Shown: piece after piece, positions 49,066-58,261 of the stretch
Position numbering within the stretch: the first letter of the stretch is position 1
How the letters are laid out: each line of letters begins with the position of its first letter
Assembly (NCBI RefSeq): GCF_042676025.1
Contig: NZ_JBHTJP010000035.1
Span: forward strand, 62,001 to 126,000
Source: Salinimicrobium gaetbulicola
Lineage (GTDB): Bacteria > Bacteroidota > Bacteroidia > Flavobacteriales > Flavobacteriaceae
Direction: 5' to 3'
Length of the DNA stretch: 64,000 nt
Notes under the pieces: model-generated
The model's input: only the letters and a program-made list of their open reading frames with translations
Databases searched by the model: none
What the model was told of the DNA's origin: nothing
Made by a program: the position numbers and the translations under genes

Positions 49066-49897
49066 GCGGTTCTATTTTTTGGGTCAATTCAATAAAGCGG
49101 GCAACAGAAAGCTGCTCCGGGCGCAGTCCAAAGATACTATCTTCTTTTATATCTTCAGGCAGATCGAATATTTTGAGACTGTTCCTAAGGGTTTTTCTGC
49201 GTTGCTGAAAAGCGGTTTTTACCACTCTAAAGAATAATTTCTCATTGCAAGGAAGTGAAAAATCCTCTTTCCGGGTCAGTCTCAGCACCCCGCTATCCAC
49301 CTTTGGAGGCGGATTAAAAACTGTTGGCGGAACTGTAAAAAGATATTCGGCTTCATAAAAAGCCTGTACCAGAACTGATAATATTCCGTAGGTCTTACTG
49401 CCTTCCTTTTCGCAGATTCGTTTGGCTACTTCCATTTGGAACATCCCCGAAAATTCAGGGATAAAGTCCCGTAATTCCAGCATCTTAAAAACGATCTGGG
49501 AAGAAATATTATAAGGGAAATTGCCGATAATGGCGAATTGATCTTTCCCGAACACCTCGCTTATATCATATTTCAAAAAGTCCTTTTCGTGGATCTTTCC
49601 GTGAAGAGGGGGATAATGTTCATTCAAATAGATGACACTCTCGGTATCGATCTCAATGACGTGTACATCAATATCCTTTTTCAAAAGGTATTTGGTGAGC
49701 ACTCCCATCCCGGGACCTATTTCAAGTACATAATCATAACCTTGATAAGTCAAAGTTTCAGCGATCTTTTCTGCTACGTTCTCATCTTTCAAAAAATGCT
49801 GCCCCAAATGTTTCTTGGCGCGTACCTCTCCCTGAGAATCTTCATTTTTGAAATGTTGCCCTTTACCCGGACGATTTTTACCGTATTTTTTCTTCAT
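49055..49897 (-). CDS. rsmA: 16S rRNA dimethyladenosine transferase
   Basis: A 280-residue SAM-dependent methyltransferase that dimethylates two adenosines near the 3' end of 16S rRNA. VLEIGPGMGVLTKYLL is the SAM loop, IIGNFPYNISSQI the catalytic NPPY-like motif (here NFPY), and GMFQMEVAKRI and NPPPKVDSGVLRL are family signatures. An unusual basic N-terminus (KKKYGKNRPGKGQHFKNED) precedes KKHLGQHFL. The gene is also called ksgA. Confidence 0.96.
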   Translation of the reverse strand: MKKKYGKNRPGKGQHFKNEDSQGEVRAKKHLGQHFLKDENVAEKIAETLTYQGYDYVLEIGPGMGVLTKYLLKKDIDVHVIEIDTESVIYLNEHYPPLHGKIHEKDFLKYDISEVFGKDQFAIIGNFPYNISSQIVFKMLELRDFIPEFSGMFQMEVAKRICEKEGSKTYGILSVLVQAFYEAEYLFTVPPTVFNPPPKVDSGVLRLTRKEDFSLPCNEKLFFRVVKTAFQQRRKTLRNSLKIFDLPEDIKEDSIFGLRPEQLSVARFIELTQKIEPHAV

Positions 49898-49933
49898 GTT
49901 CCGGAGTTTTGGCTTTGGAAAGCCGAATGGAAA

Positions 49934-50242
49934 TTATTGTTCGCTGATCACTTCAAGTTCTGTTCTAAAGGCTACGAATTTACCTTCAAATGCTTTTGAG
50001 CTTGCCCGCAAGCGCTGCGCGTCTTCGTCGTAATACTTCTGAAGCATTTCCTTGCTGGGCGTCGTATACTGCACTGAATATGTGATCCCGCCCATTTCCT
50101 CTTTCACCATCACCCGGGTCATAAGAGCCTTAGAGAATTTTCCGGTATTTAACATGTCTGGAATATGTACGGTCTTCATCCAATCTACCCACTCATGGTG
50201 GACATCTTCCTGGATGTTTATGGTCACGTTATAAATATACAT
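49934..50242 (-). CDS. DUF4286 family protein
   Basis: A 102-residue protein with the DUF4286 pattern: YNVTINIQEDVHHEWVDWM, HIPDMLNTGKFSKA and TYSVQYTTPSKEMLQKYY. The fold is a ferredoxin-like dimer barrel, and its role is unknown. It is conserved next to rsmA in Flavobacteriia. It lies 36 bases upstream of rsmA and 34 bases after the TPR gene. Confidence 0.85.
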   Translation of the reverse strand: MYIYNVTINIQEDVHHEWVDWMKTVHIPDMLNTGKFSKALMTRVMVKEEMGGITYSVQYTTPSKEMLQKYYDEDAQRLRASSKAFEGKFVAFRTELEVISEQ

Positions 50243-50276
50243 AGCTTCTGAAATAAATTTTGAGAATTAGCGGCGA

Positions 50277-52061
50277 TCATTCGATCTCATCGCCCCTTAA
50301 TTGACGGAATTTTTTCCGCGCGTCGACAAAGTAAATACTATCAGCGTAATTAAAGATAATTTTTTCATAAAAGTCCTGCGCTTTTTCGGGCTGCTGAAGT
50401 TTTCCGAGGTATAATTCGGCCAAACGGAAATAGGCATTGTCGGCTAAAACTCCTTTTTGGTAATGCTGAATTATCTTTAAATAGTTCGCCTCGGCCTTTT
50501 CATACTCCTCTGTCTCTTCAAACAGTAAGGCCTGCTTTAAAAGAGCATCATCCTCAATTTTTTCACCTTTGTGATGGGTTAATATTGAATCCAGCTCTTG
50601 AATAGCCTGCTCTTTCTTCTCCTGAAAAGCCATGAGATCTGCTCTCGCATATTTTTTCAAAGCAGTTTGAGTGGAATCCTCCAGGCTGTTTTCACTAATC
50701 AACAGGCTTAGTTCCATCGCATCATTTGCAATAAGCTGGGAGGTGGCAGACTTCAAAACATCCAGCTGAATATTGGCCCACTTAAAATCTCCTTTGTAAT
50801 AACTTGTTTTTGCAACCTTGAACCGGGCCATTTGTGCAACCACATCATTCTCAACCAGATTTTGAACCTGCGTAAAATAAATGAGTGCCTGGTTGAACTT
50901 TTCGTCCAGGACCAGAATATCAGCAAGTGCCATTTTCAAGGCTGCTTCTTCAAACTTTTTGAGATCCTCATCAAAAAACGTTTTCAAAACCGCCTCGCCC
51001 TCTTCATTCTTTCCCATGTTGAAGGCCAGGAAATTCGCGTAATCAATATGTAAAGAAAGAGTCTTAAGGCCTGTCCCGTAACTGTCAAAAAGCTGTTGGT
51101 AAGCTTCAATTATTTCTGGATATTTTTTCTTCGGAAGGGTATGCTTTAAAATGTTGAGTTTTAACTGGTGAGCCTGAAGTTTCACTTCTTCCTGCGGAGC
51201 TTCAGCTATGATAAAATCCAGCACCTCCAGGGCCGTATCATTCTGACCTTCTTCGTTAGCAAGCATGGTCAATCTCATAATGGCACCCAGGCCCTGCTGG
51301 GATCGCCTATAGATAGCCTTCTCCTGTAAAAAGGCCTTTTTAAAGTCCTTTTGCTGAATAAACAGCCAGCTTAGCATTTCATTGAAGAGAATATTCTGGT
51401 CTTCCTGAAGCTTTTTCAACAGTAAGGTCCTAAAGATAACATTGGCTTCATTTCCCGGATCATCAGTAATAAACTGACCGTAAATTCGGCTAACTCCCGG
51501 CAATAATTGGGGGTTATTCCCCAGTACTTCAATATAATTGCTGAACATTTTTTCGATCTCGCCCTGCTCTCCGTATAATCTTGCCAGCTGGATATTATAT
51601 TCGGCATCGGGGTTGCCTTTCATCCCCAATTCGTAAGCCGAAACGGCTTTATTCAGCAGGCTGTATTTCTCAAAGGTCTGCGCTATGGAAAGTGCGTAAT
51701 TTGGTCTCGATTCAATAGCTCTAAGAGCCTCATTGTAGAATTGCTCTGCCTGTTCCTTGTTCTGCTGAAGTTCATAATTGTGTCCCAGTTCTACCAGATA
51801 ATAAGGAGCATTGGCCGTGTTATTGAGCTTAAATTTCAGCAGTTCTTCCGCCTTTTTAAAGTTTTCCAGCTGCTGGTAAGTAGCGATCAGGCCAAAGAAA
51901 ATACTTGGGCTGTGCGGCTGATCTTCAAACAGGCGTTCGTAGATATTCTGCGCTTTCTTAAAGTCCCCCCTGTCAAAATAGTTCTTCGCCAGTTGTTCTG
52001 ACTGCGCAAAACCGGCATAACTGAAGAGTAAAAAAAAAGTAAGGATATAAAAAAAGCGCAT
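50277..52061 (-). CDS. Secreted TPR-repeat protein
   Basis: A 594-residue protein with a Sec signal (MRFFYILTFFLLFSYAGFAQ), then TPR repeats throughout: AKNYFDRGDFKKAQNIYERL, ENFKKAEELLKFKL, NKEQAEQFYNEAL, and the C-terminal EKAEANYLKIIQHYQKGVLA and KAQDFYEKIIFNYADS repeats. Such TPR proteins are periplasmic scaffolds in Bacteroidota. The start codon lies within the 3' arm of the serS terminator hairpin. The next methionine is far inside, so this start is well supported. Confidence 0.85.
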   Translation of the reverse strand: MRFFYILTFFLLFSYAGFAQSEQLAKNYFDRGDFKKAQNIYERLFEDQPHSPSIFFGLIATYQQLENFKKAEELLKFKLNNTANAPYYLVELGHNYELQQNKEQAEQFYNEALRAIESRPNYALSIAQTFEKYSLLNKAVSAYELGMKGNPDAEYNIQLARLYGEQGEIEKMFSNYIEVLGNNPQLLPGVSRIYGQFITDDPGNEANVIFRTLLLKKLQEDQNILFNEMLSWLFIQQKDFKKAFLQEKAIYRRSQQGLGAIMRLTMLANEEGQNDTALEVLDFIIAEAPQEEVKLQAHQLKLNILKHTLPKKKYPEIIEAYQQLFDSYGTGLKTLSLHIDYANFLAFNMGKNEEGEAVLKTFFDEDLKKFEEAALKMALADILVLDEKFNQALIYFTQVQNLVENDVVAQMARFKVAKTSYYKGDFKWANIQLDVLKSATSQLIANDAMELSLLISENSLEDSTQTALKKYARADLMAFQEKKEQAIQELDSILTHHKGEKIEDDALLKQALLFEETEEYEKAEANYLKIIQHYQKGVLADNAYFRLAELYLGKLQQPEKAQDFYEKIIFNYADSIYFVDARKKFRQLRGDEIE

Positions 52062-52098
52062 TCAGTTGTTTTTTATAAAGATAACAAAATGCGCTTTT
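52052..52098 (-). terminator. serS terminator hairpin containing the next gene's start codon
   Basis: On the minus strand AAAAGCGCATT (52098-52088) and AATGCGCTTTT (52062-52052) form an 11-base stem with a 25-base loop, followed by a T-rich run. The second arm is the start of the TPR gene, whose ATG is at 52061-52059 (ATGCGCTTTTTTTAT). The serS stop lies 20 bases before the stem. Confidence 0.7.
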
Positions 52099-52118
52099 AG
52101 ATTTTGAATATCAGCCTC

Positions 52119-53390
52119 TTAATCTATGATATCAAAACCGGTATATGGGATCAATACTTCAGGAACCTTAATTCCCTGCGGAGTCTGGTAATTTTCAAGA
52201 ATTCCTGCCAACACTCTTGGTAAGGCAAGAGAACTTCCGTTAAGGGTATGAGCGAGCTGCTTTTTCCCGTCGGCAGTTTTGTAGCGCAGCTTTAAACGGT
52301 TTGCCTGGAAGGTCTCAAAATTAGAAACCGAACTAATCTCCAGCCAACGATCCTGAGCGGTTGAAAACACCTCAAAATCGTAGGTAAGCGCAGAAGTGAA
52401 TCCAAGGTCACCACCGCAAAGTCTCAAAATACGGTAAGGCAATTTCAATTCACGTAAAATATCTTTTACCTGCTCCACCATTCCGTCTAATGCGGCATAT
52501 GAATTTTCAGGTTTTTCAATTCGAACGATCTCCACTTTATCAAACTGGTGCAGACGATTCAATCCTCGCACATGTGCCCCGTAAGATCCGGCTTCCCTTC
52601 TAAAACACGGCGTGTACCCGGTACAGGCGATAGGTAGATCGCTTTCAGAAAGCAGATCATCCCTGAACATGTTGGTCACAGGTACCTCAGCGGTTGGAAT
52701 GAGGTACAGGTTGTCTTCGGTCACGTGGTACATTTGCCCTTCTTTGTCTGGCAGCTGCCCGGTTCCATAACCCGAAGCTTCATTTACCAAAAGCGGCATT
52801 TGATACTCTGTGTATCCCGCGGCCACATTTTTGTCTAAAAAGTAAGAAATAAGCGCGCGTTGCAACCTTGCTCCTTTTCCTTTATACACAGGGAATCCGG
52901 CGCCTGTGATCTTGTTCCCAAGTTCAAAGTCAATAATGTCATATTTTTTGGCCAGTTCCCAGTGAGGCAAGGCAGCTTTGTCAAGTTGCGGCACTTCACC
53001 TTCCTTAAATATCTCTTCGTTGTCTTCTTCTGAAACTCCCGCAGGTACGATCGCATTCGGAATATTAGGAATGTTGTACAGGTGTTTGTTAAGCGCCTCG
53101 GTAGTTTCGGCCAGCTTCTCAGAAAGTGCTTTTGACTTCTCTTTTAGATCTGAAGTTTTCTGCTTTAAAAGATTCGCTTTTTGATGTTCGCCATTTTTGA
53201 ACATCAAACCTATCTCTTTGGAAAGCTTATTAGATTCAGCTAAGGTCTCGTCCAGCTCAGCCTGTGTGGAACGACGGGTTTCGTCTAATTCCAGCACTTC
53301 GGAAAAGATCTGGTCGGCTTCAAAATTTCTCTTTTTCAAGGCCTCGATATATGCCTCTTTATTCGCCCGAATATTGGCTACCTGTAACAT
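52119..53390 (-). CDS. serS: Seryl-tRNA synthetase
   Basis: A 423-residue class II synthetase. The N-terminal 110 residues form the long coiled coil that holds tRNA-Ser. Motif 2 is CFRREAGSYGAHVRGLNRLH (about 260-280) and motif 3 LNGSSLALPRVLAGILENYQ near the C-terminus. LIPTAEVPVTNMF is also characteristic. Length is normal. It follows the HTTM gene by 75 bases and is followed by a hairpin reaching into the TPR gene. Confidence 0.96.
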   Translation of the reverse strand: MLQVANIRANKEAYIEALKKRNFEADQIFSEVLELDETRRSTQAELDETLAESNKLSKEIGLMFKNGEHQKANLLKQKTSDLKEKSKALSEKLAETTEALNKHLYNIPNIPNAIVPAGVSEEDNEEIFKEGEVPQLDKAALPHWELAKKYDIIDFELGNKITGAGFPVYKGKGARLQRALISYFLDKNVAAGYTEYQMPLLVNEASGYGTGQLPDKEGQMYHVTEDNLYLIPTAEVPVTNMFRDDLLSESDLPIACTGYTPCFRREAGSYGAHVRGLNRLHQFDKVEIVRIEKPENSYAALDGMVEQVKDILRELKLPYRILRLCGGDLGFTSALTYDFEVFSTAQDRWLEISSVSNFETFQANRLKLRYKTADGKKQLAHTLNGSSLALPRVLAGILENYQTPQGIKVPEVLIPYTGFDIID

Positions 53391-53440
53391 AAGTTCTGTT
53401 TTTTGAAGATTAACTGAAGTGAATATTTCAGCTCAAGGAA

Positions 53441-53473
53441 CAAAAATAACAAAAGCCCTTAAACATTAGTCAA
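53441..53473 (-). promoter_or_regulatory. Candidate serS promoter
   Basis: On the minus strand TTG (53473-53471) is separated by 22 bases from TATTTTTG (53448-53441), fitting the TTG-N17-23-TAnnTTTG pattern. The predicted start point is about 45 bases before the serS ATG. Confidence 0.4.
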
Positions 53474-54785
53474 TCGAAGAGGGTAAAATCCAGGGAGCAT
53501 GCCCAAAATGGTTCCATTTCACCGAAGCCAGGTCGACCGAAGGATCAATAAAGGGCGCATACGACCTACCGTTAACGCTCAGCCTGCTTTCTACATAGAT
53601 CTCCACATCTTTACCTTTTTCGGCGTATTCTTTTTTAATATGCTGGGCAAACTGCCAGATAAGATCTGCTTTGGCCGGCATGGAACGCAGCTGTTTCGGG
53701 CTGAGATAATCTTTATTGTCAATTTTTATCGTGTCCTGTCGATTCGCTTTATCAACTACCTTAAACCGGGCGATACCGCTTTTTGAACGCAGCATCATGC
53801 GCCAGCTAAGGCGATGGCCTTCTTCGGTCCACAAGACATCATCCTGGAAGAACCAGTGTCTTACCGGTAAAGCAAGTTGCACGGCAAACCAGATCCCACA
53901 TAAAATGAGCAGGGGTTTGCGGTAAGCGGGTACTTCCAGCTCATTTTTGGAGTAGTAAGGTTTCTTCCAGAGAAAATACCTGTTGATTTTTTCCGAAGGA
54001 AAAAAGAACAGTGTAAATGCCAGTGCCAGATAAGGGAAGATCCCAATGTGGAAAACGAAGCTGTTGAAAAGGTGAAAAAATACGGCTGCCAAAAATGCAA
54101 AGATCCGGGTTCGTTTCCATAACAACAACGGGATGATCAATAGGTCAAATAAAAATCCGTAGTAGGCAATGGAATAATGTACCCATTCATGCTGCAGGAA
54201 TTCCCCGATAAGCGGAAGGTCTTTTTTTCCCGCCATAAGCAAAGCCGGAAACCTAAGGCTGAACCAATCTGGATAAAGCTTAGCAATGGCCGCGTAGGTA
54301 TAGACGATCCAGAGTTGAAAAACTATCAGCAACCATACCCAGCGAGGCATGTTTATATTTTTAAGACTCGGTTTTCGCCATACATCAACAGATGCATAAC
54401 GATGTGCCGGTAACAGGGTCATTATAAAACACAACAACATCAAAAGATAATAATGGTTGTTGTAAGAAGATTTTTGCATGAGGTAAACTCCGGCCCACAT
54501 GATCGCATACATGAACACACTTAGGCGGTATTTGAAACCAACCATCACGAAGAGACCAAAGATTCCAAGAATGGCGTAATACCAGATCATGCCATTTCCC
54601 GGTAAAGGCTGCAAAAATTCGAATCCAATAAAGTTAAAAGTAAATTCAGGCTCAATGAGAATGCGTCTCACCCAACCTGTAAAGATAGCGCCGAATGCTT
54701 CAATGGCGAGCAGGGCACCAAAACATATCCTGAAGACTATCAGGGCGGAATTGTCAATACGGGTAAACAGCCATTTATTTAGCAT
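53466..54785 (-). CDS. HTTM domain membrane protein (vitamin K-dependent carboxylase-like)
   Basis: The ATG at 54785 gives a 439-residue protein starting LNKWLFTRIDNSALIVFRIC. A longer frame adds 12 residues with no family features. About eight membrane segments span the first 290 residues, including ILIEPEFTFNFIGFEFLQPL and WIVYTYAAIAKLYPDWFSLR, as in HTTM proteins related to the gamma-carboxylase of blood coagulation. A soluble C-terminal part follows. The bacterial reaction is not known. The start overlaps the ribF stop by 11 bases, a coupled pair. Confidence 0.75.
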   Translation of the reverse strand: MLNKWLFTRIDNSALIVFRICFGALLAIEAFGAIFTGWVRRILIEPEFTFNFIGFEFLQPLPGNGMIWYYAILGIFGLFVMVGFKYRLSVFMYAIMWAGVYLMQKSSYNNHYYLLMLLCFIMTLLPAHRYASVDVWRKPSLKNINMPRWVWLLIVFQLWIVYTYAAIAKLYPDWFSLRFPALLMAGKKDLPLIGEFLQHEWVHYSIAYYGFLFDLLIIPLLLWKRTRIFAFLAAVFFHLFNSFVFHIGIFPYLALAFTLFFFPSEKINRYFLWKKPYYSKNELEVPAYRKPLLILCGIWFAVQLALPVRHWFFQDDVLWTEEGHRLSWRMMLRSKSGIARFKVVDKANRQDTIKIDNKDYLSPKQLRSMPAKADLIWQFAQHIKKEYAEKGKDVEIYVESRLSVNGRSYAPFIDPSVDLASVKWNHFGHAPWILPSSID

Positions 54786-55713
54786 AGTTATCACGGATAA
54801 ACTGCCTGCTGAACGCCTCATCCTGTTTCATGGCGCGTTTCAGGTTTTCAACGGTATCGAATTTCTTCTCATCCCTTATGCGGGTGAGCAGTTCTATACT
54901 CAGGTATTTTCCGTAGAGATCCTTGTCCAGATCCAGAAAATGGGTCTCTATGGTCTTATCTGTCCCGCCAACGGTGGGGTTGGTACCAATGTTCATCATT
55001 CCAAACACCTCTGCCCCATCAATTTCTGAACGCACCACGTAAACCCCATTTTTGGGGATCAACTTATATTCTTCTTTTATTTCAAGGTTAGCGGTTGGAA
55101 ATTCGAATTCCTTACCGAGGCCTTTACCCTTTACTACCGTGCCTGCCAGGGAAAAAGGGTAACTCAGGTAGCGGTTTGCTTTTTCAACATATCCGTCAAG
55201 CAAAGCCTGCCTGATCTTGGTTGAGCTAACCGCGACTTCCTCGACATCCTGTTTGGAAATCTCTTCTACTTCAAACTCGTATTCCCGACCAAACTCGCGA
55301 AGATCATTGATATCGGCAGTTCGATTCCTTCCGAAGCGGTGATCATACCCAATAATGACCTTTTTGGCCTTTAATTTATGAACCAGGATATCTCTTACAA
55401 ATTCACGGGCACTAAGCCTTGAGAATTGCTGAGTGAACGGATGAATAATGAGATGATCCACCCCGCTTTTTGCGAGGATCTCCTTGCGTTCTTCTATGGT
55501 GTTGATAAGCTTGATTCCGGCATCTTTTTGCAGCACCATTCTTGGGTGCGGGAAAAAGGTGAGGATCGCAGATTCCAGGTTCCCGGCTTTCGCTGTGTTT
55601 ACGAGCCTTTCAATTATTTTTTGATGCCCCACATGCACTCCATCAAAAGTCCCAATCGTAACCACCGTGTGGTGATCACTTTCAAATGCGTAAGCTCCTT
55701 TATGTTCTTTCAA
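54775..55713 (-). CDS. ribF: Bifunctional riboflavin kinase/FAD synthetase
   Basis: A 312-residue enzyme making FMN from riboflavin and FAD from FMN. The N-terminal FAD synthetase domain has GTFDGVHVGHQKIIERL (about 22-38). The C-terminal flavokinase domain shows GTVVKGKGLGKEFEFPTANL (about 195-214) and NIGTNPTVGG. No FMN riboswitch is seen upstream. It lies 9 bases after pth and overlaps the HTTM gene. Confidence 0.95.
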   Translation of the reverse strand: MKEHKGAYAFESDHHTVVTIGTFDGVHVGHQKIIERLVNTAKAGNLESAILTFFPHPRMVLQKDAGIKLINTIEERKEILAKSGVDHLIIHPFTQQFSRLSAREFVRDILVHKLKAKKVIIGYDHRFGRNRTADINDLREFGREYEFEVEEISKQDVEEVAVSSTKIRQALLDGYVEKANRYLSYPFSLAGTVVKGKGLGKEFEFPTANLEIKEEYKLIPKNGVYVVRSEIDGAEVFGMMNIGTNPTVGGTDKTIETHFLDLDKDLYGKYLSIELLTRIRDEKKFDTVENLKRAMKQDEAFSRQFIRDNYAK

Positions 55714-55722
55714 GGCAAAAAG

Positions 55723-56346
55723 CTATTTTCCGTTAAAGGTATTCATTGTATTATTAATTCCAGCGGTGCCAAAAGATTTTATGACTTCAACCGACTTTTT
55801 AAGACGCTCGGGTAGGTTCTTCTCCTCTCCTTCATCCCATTCCCCAAGGACGTAATCTACCTGGCGGCCTTTTGAGAACTCATCACTAATTCCAAATCGG
55901 AATCTATTGTAATTGGTGGTACCCAACTGCCCTTGGATATCTTTTAATCCGTTATGTCCTCCGTCACTTCCTTTGGTCTTCACTCTAATTGTCCCAAAAG
56001 GTAGATTAAGATCATCAGTTATCACCAACAGGTTTTCAACAGGAACTTTTTCCTTCTGTAGCCAGTAATTCACAGCTTTTCCGCTTAGGTTCATATACGT
56101 GCTTGGCTTCAGCAGAATAAAAGTACGGCCTTTAAATTTGTAGGTCGCAATATCTCCCAACTTTTGGGTTTCAAAAGTTAGGGATTCCTGTTCGGCTAAA
56201 TAATCCAGCACTTTAAAACCAATATTGTGACGGGTATTATGATATTTGGGCCCAATGTTGCCTAGCCCAACGATGAGAAACTTCTTCATAGGGGGAATTT
56301 CTTCTTGTTTTTCTTTTCCAATCAATCTTCCGAAGAAGGATAGCAT
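55723..56346 (-). CDS. pth: Peptidyl-tRNA hydrolase
   Basis: A 207-residue enzyme that frees tRNA from stalled peptidyl-tRNA. Motifs KKFLIVGLGNIG, NTRHNIGFKVL (catalytic His) and SDGGHNGLKDI are characteristic. An N-terminal extension LSFFGRLIGKEKQEEIPP precedes the core. The ATG at 56346 is chosen because a frame from 56376 would begin inside the rplY terminator stem; a start directly at the core (56289) is the other choice. Confidence 0.93.
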   Translation of the reverse strand: MLSFFGRLIGKEKQEEIPPMKKFLIVGLGNIGPKYHNTRHNIGFKVLDYLAEQESLTFETQKLGDIATYKFKGRTFILLKPSTYMNLSGKAVNYWLQKEKVPVENLLVITDDLNLPFGTIRVKTKGSDGGHNGLKDIQGQLGTTNYNRFRFGISDEFSKGRQVDYVLGEWDEGEEKNLPERLKKSVEVIKSFGTAGINNTMNTFNGK

Positions 56347-56359
56347 AGTTTCGTTTTGG

Positions 56360-56396
56360 TAAAAATAAAAAAGCATCCCGAAATGGGATGCTTTTA
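56360..56396 (-). terminator. Intrinsic terminator after rplY
   Basis: On the minus strand AAAAGCATCCC is followed by loop ATTTC, GGGATGCTTTT and a U-rich run TTATTTTTACC. The hairpin lies 22 bases after the rplY stop and about 15 bases before the pth start. Confidence 0.85.
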
Positions 56397-56417
56397 TGAT
56401 CGAAAACTCTTAAAGTT

Positions 56418-57041
56418 TTACTCGTTAACTTCAGTTGCCGGTACTTCGTCAGCTGCAGTTTCTTCTTCTTCATCTTCGTCGTCAATAGCAACAACGTTAC
56501 GAGAAGTTCTAACCTGACAAACCACTGTGTTATCTGGGTGCATGATCTTGTAATCATCGCTTTTCAATGCAGTAACATATAATTTGTTACCAATTTTAAG
56601 CGGAGTGATATCAGCCTCGATAAAGTCAGGAAGGTTTCCTGGAAGACCTTTAACTCTCATACGACGAAGGTTGAAACGCAACACCCCACCGTTTTTAACT
56701 CCACGTGCAACACCGGTAGTGTGAACAGGGATTTCCATAGAGATCTCTTTATCTTCGAAGATCTCATAGAAGTCAATGTGCAAAATAGCATCGGTTACAG
56801 GGTGGAATTGGATATCTTGAAGAACAGCATTAAACTTCTCTCCTCCTTTTAATTCAATAACTACAGTGTGTACATCTGGTGTATACACTAAGTCTTTGAA
56901 GGCAATTTCGTCTGCTGCAAAGTGTAATGGCTGATCTCCTCCGTATAATACGCAAGGAACCTGTCCAGCATTACGTAAGGCTTTTGTAGCTTTCTTGCCT
57001 ACGCTTTCTCTTTTAGATCCGTTGATCGTAATTGATTTCAT
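56418..57041 (-). CDS. rplY: 50S ribosomal protein L25/general stress protein Ctc
   Basis: A 207-residue member of the long L25 (Ctc) class. KSITINGSKRESVGKKATKA leads the 5S rRNA-binding domain, followed by a beta-rich C-terminal domain (ISMEIPVHTTGVARGVKNGG, RMRVKGLPGNLPDFIEADIT). A very acidic tail (DDEDEEEETAADE) ends the protein. The product binds 5S rRNA in the large subunit. A minus-strand -7 box lies 20 bases upstream. It follows prs on the same strand. Confidence 0.95.
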   Translation of the reverse strand: MKSITINGSKRESVGKKATKALRNAGQVPCVLYGGDQPLHFAADEIAFKDLVYTPDVHTVVIELKGGEKFNAVLQDIQFHPVTDAILHIDFYEIFEDKEISMEIPVHTTGVARGVKNGGVLRFNLRRMRVKGLPGNLPDFIEADITPLKIGNKLYVTALKSDDYKIMHPDNTVVCQVRTSRNVVAIDDEDEEEETAADEVPATEVNE

Positions 57042-57060
57042 TGTAAAAAATTTTAGGCTG

Positions 57061-57068
57061 CAAAAGTA
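57061..57068 (-). promoter_or_regulatory. Candidate rplY promoter -7 box (TACTTTTG)
   Basis: On the minus strand TACTTTTGC matches TAnnTTTGc, about 20 bases before the rplY ATG at 57041. It would give rplY its own transcript besides read-through from prs. No -33 TTG is clear. Confidence 0.4.
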
Positions 57069-57155
57069 AATCTTTTTTTCGATTTACTAAAAGCTTCGCA
57101 GCGAATAATTTAAACAATTAGGCTTTCTTTTATTTCCTCGGAAGGATTCCGGGCC

Positions 57156-58097
57156 TTACATGATGAATTTTGAGCTTATTGACCTGTTGTCGTGTACTCT
57201 TCTCATCACATCTGCAAATAGATCTGCGCAGGTAAGTACACGAATCTTATTACTTTCCTGTTTCAGCGGAATGGAATCTGTCACAATCAACTCTAATAAT
57301 TTAGAATTTTCAATTCGCTCGTAGGCTTCTCCCGAAAGTACAGGATGTGTACAGATAGCGCGAACACTCTTTGCGCCTCTTTCCATCATTACATCGGCAG
57401 CTTTGGTAAGGGTTCCTGCTGTATCTACCATATCGTCTACCAGAACAACATTCTTACCTTCTACATTCCCGATCAATTCCATGTGAGAGATCACGTTGGC
57501 CTTGGCTCGTTGCTTATAGCAGATAACCACGTCACTTTCCATGGTTTTGGAATAAGCGTAAGCTCTTTTCGAACCTCCCATATCAGGTGATGCGATCGTA
57601 AGATTTTCAAGGTTCAAGCTCCTTAAGTAAGGCAGAAATACAGTGGAAGCGAACAGATGATCGACCGGCTTTTCAAAGAATCCCTGGATCTGGTCTGCAT
57701 GGAGGTCCATTGTAATAATACGGGTCGCACCGGCAGTTTCCAGCATTTTAGCGATCAATTTCGCCGCGATTGGAACACGAGGCTTGTCTTTTCTATCTTG
57801 GCGGGCCCAACCGTAATAAGGAATCACAGCAGTAATATGCCTTGCCGAAGCTCTTTTGGCAGCGTCAAGCATGAGAAGCATTTCCATAAGGTGATCAGAT
57901 CCCGGGTGGGTAGAACCAATTATAAATACTCGTGATCCTCTTACTGATTCTTCAAAAGAAGGCTGGAATTCACCGTCACTATAAGTGGAGGTAATCACAT
58001 TTCCAAGCTTGGTGCCGTAGGCTTCAGCTATTTTTTCAGCGAGATTTCTACTCTGGGTACAGGAAAAGATCTTGGCTTCGGTAATTACGTTAGGCAT
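57156..58097 (-). CDS. prs: Ribose-phosphate pyrophosphokinase
   Basis: A 313-residue class I PRPP synthetase that turns ribose 5-phosphate and ATP into PRPP for nucleotides, His and Trp. DLHADQIQGFF (about 131-141), the flexible loop WARQDRKDKPRVPIAAK, and the PRPP-binding NVVLVDDMVDTAGTLTKAA (about 215-233) are all present. Length is normal. Likely first gene of the prs-rplY series. Confidence 0.96.
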   Translation of the reverse strand: MPNVITEAKIFSCTQSRNLAEKIAEAYGTKLGNVITSTYSDGEFQPSFEESVRGSRVFIIGSTHPGSDHLMEMLLMLDAAKRASARHITAVIPYYGWARQDRKDKPRVPIAAKLIAKMLETAGATRIITMDLHADQIQGFFEKPVDHLFASTVFLPYLRSLNLENLTIASPDMGGSKRAYAYSKTMESDVVICYKQRAKANVISHMELIGNVEGKNVVLVDDMVDTAGTLTKAADVMMERGAKSVRAICTHPVLSGEAYERIENSKLLELIVTDSIPLKQESNKIRVLTCADLFADVMRRVHDNRSISSKFIM

Positions 58098-58132
58098 GTT
58101 GTGTTGTTTTTGAAGTGTTTGTTGTTGCTCTG

Positions 58133-58140
58133 CAAATTTA
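58133..58140 (-). promoter_or_regulatory. Candidate prs promoter -7 box (TAAATTTG)
   Basis: On the minus strand TAAATTTGC, a perfect TAnnTTTGc box, lies 36 bases before the prs ATG at 58097. No TTG element is visible at the usual distance. Confidence 0.4.
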
Positions 58141-58261
58141 GAAATTAAATTATAGTAGGCCCTTGAATTCCCACCTCAAAAGCACAAATTTTGTTTTATT
58201 ATTCAAATAATAAAATCATGAATAGAATCCTGAATTTTTATTAAAAAAATAAACTCGGACC

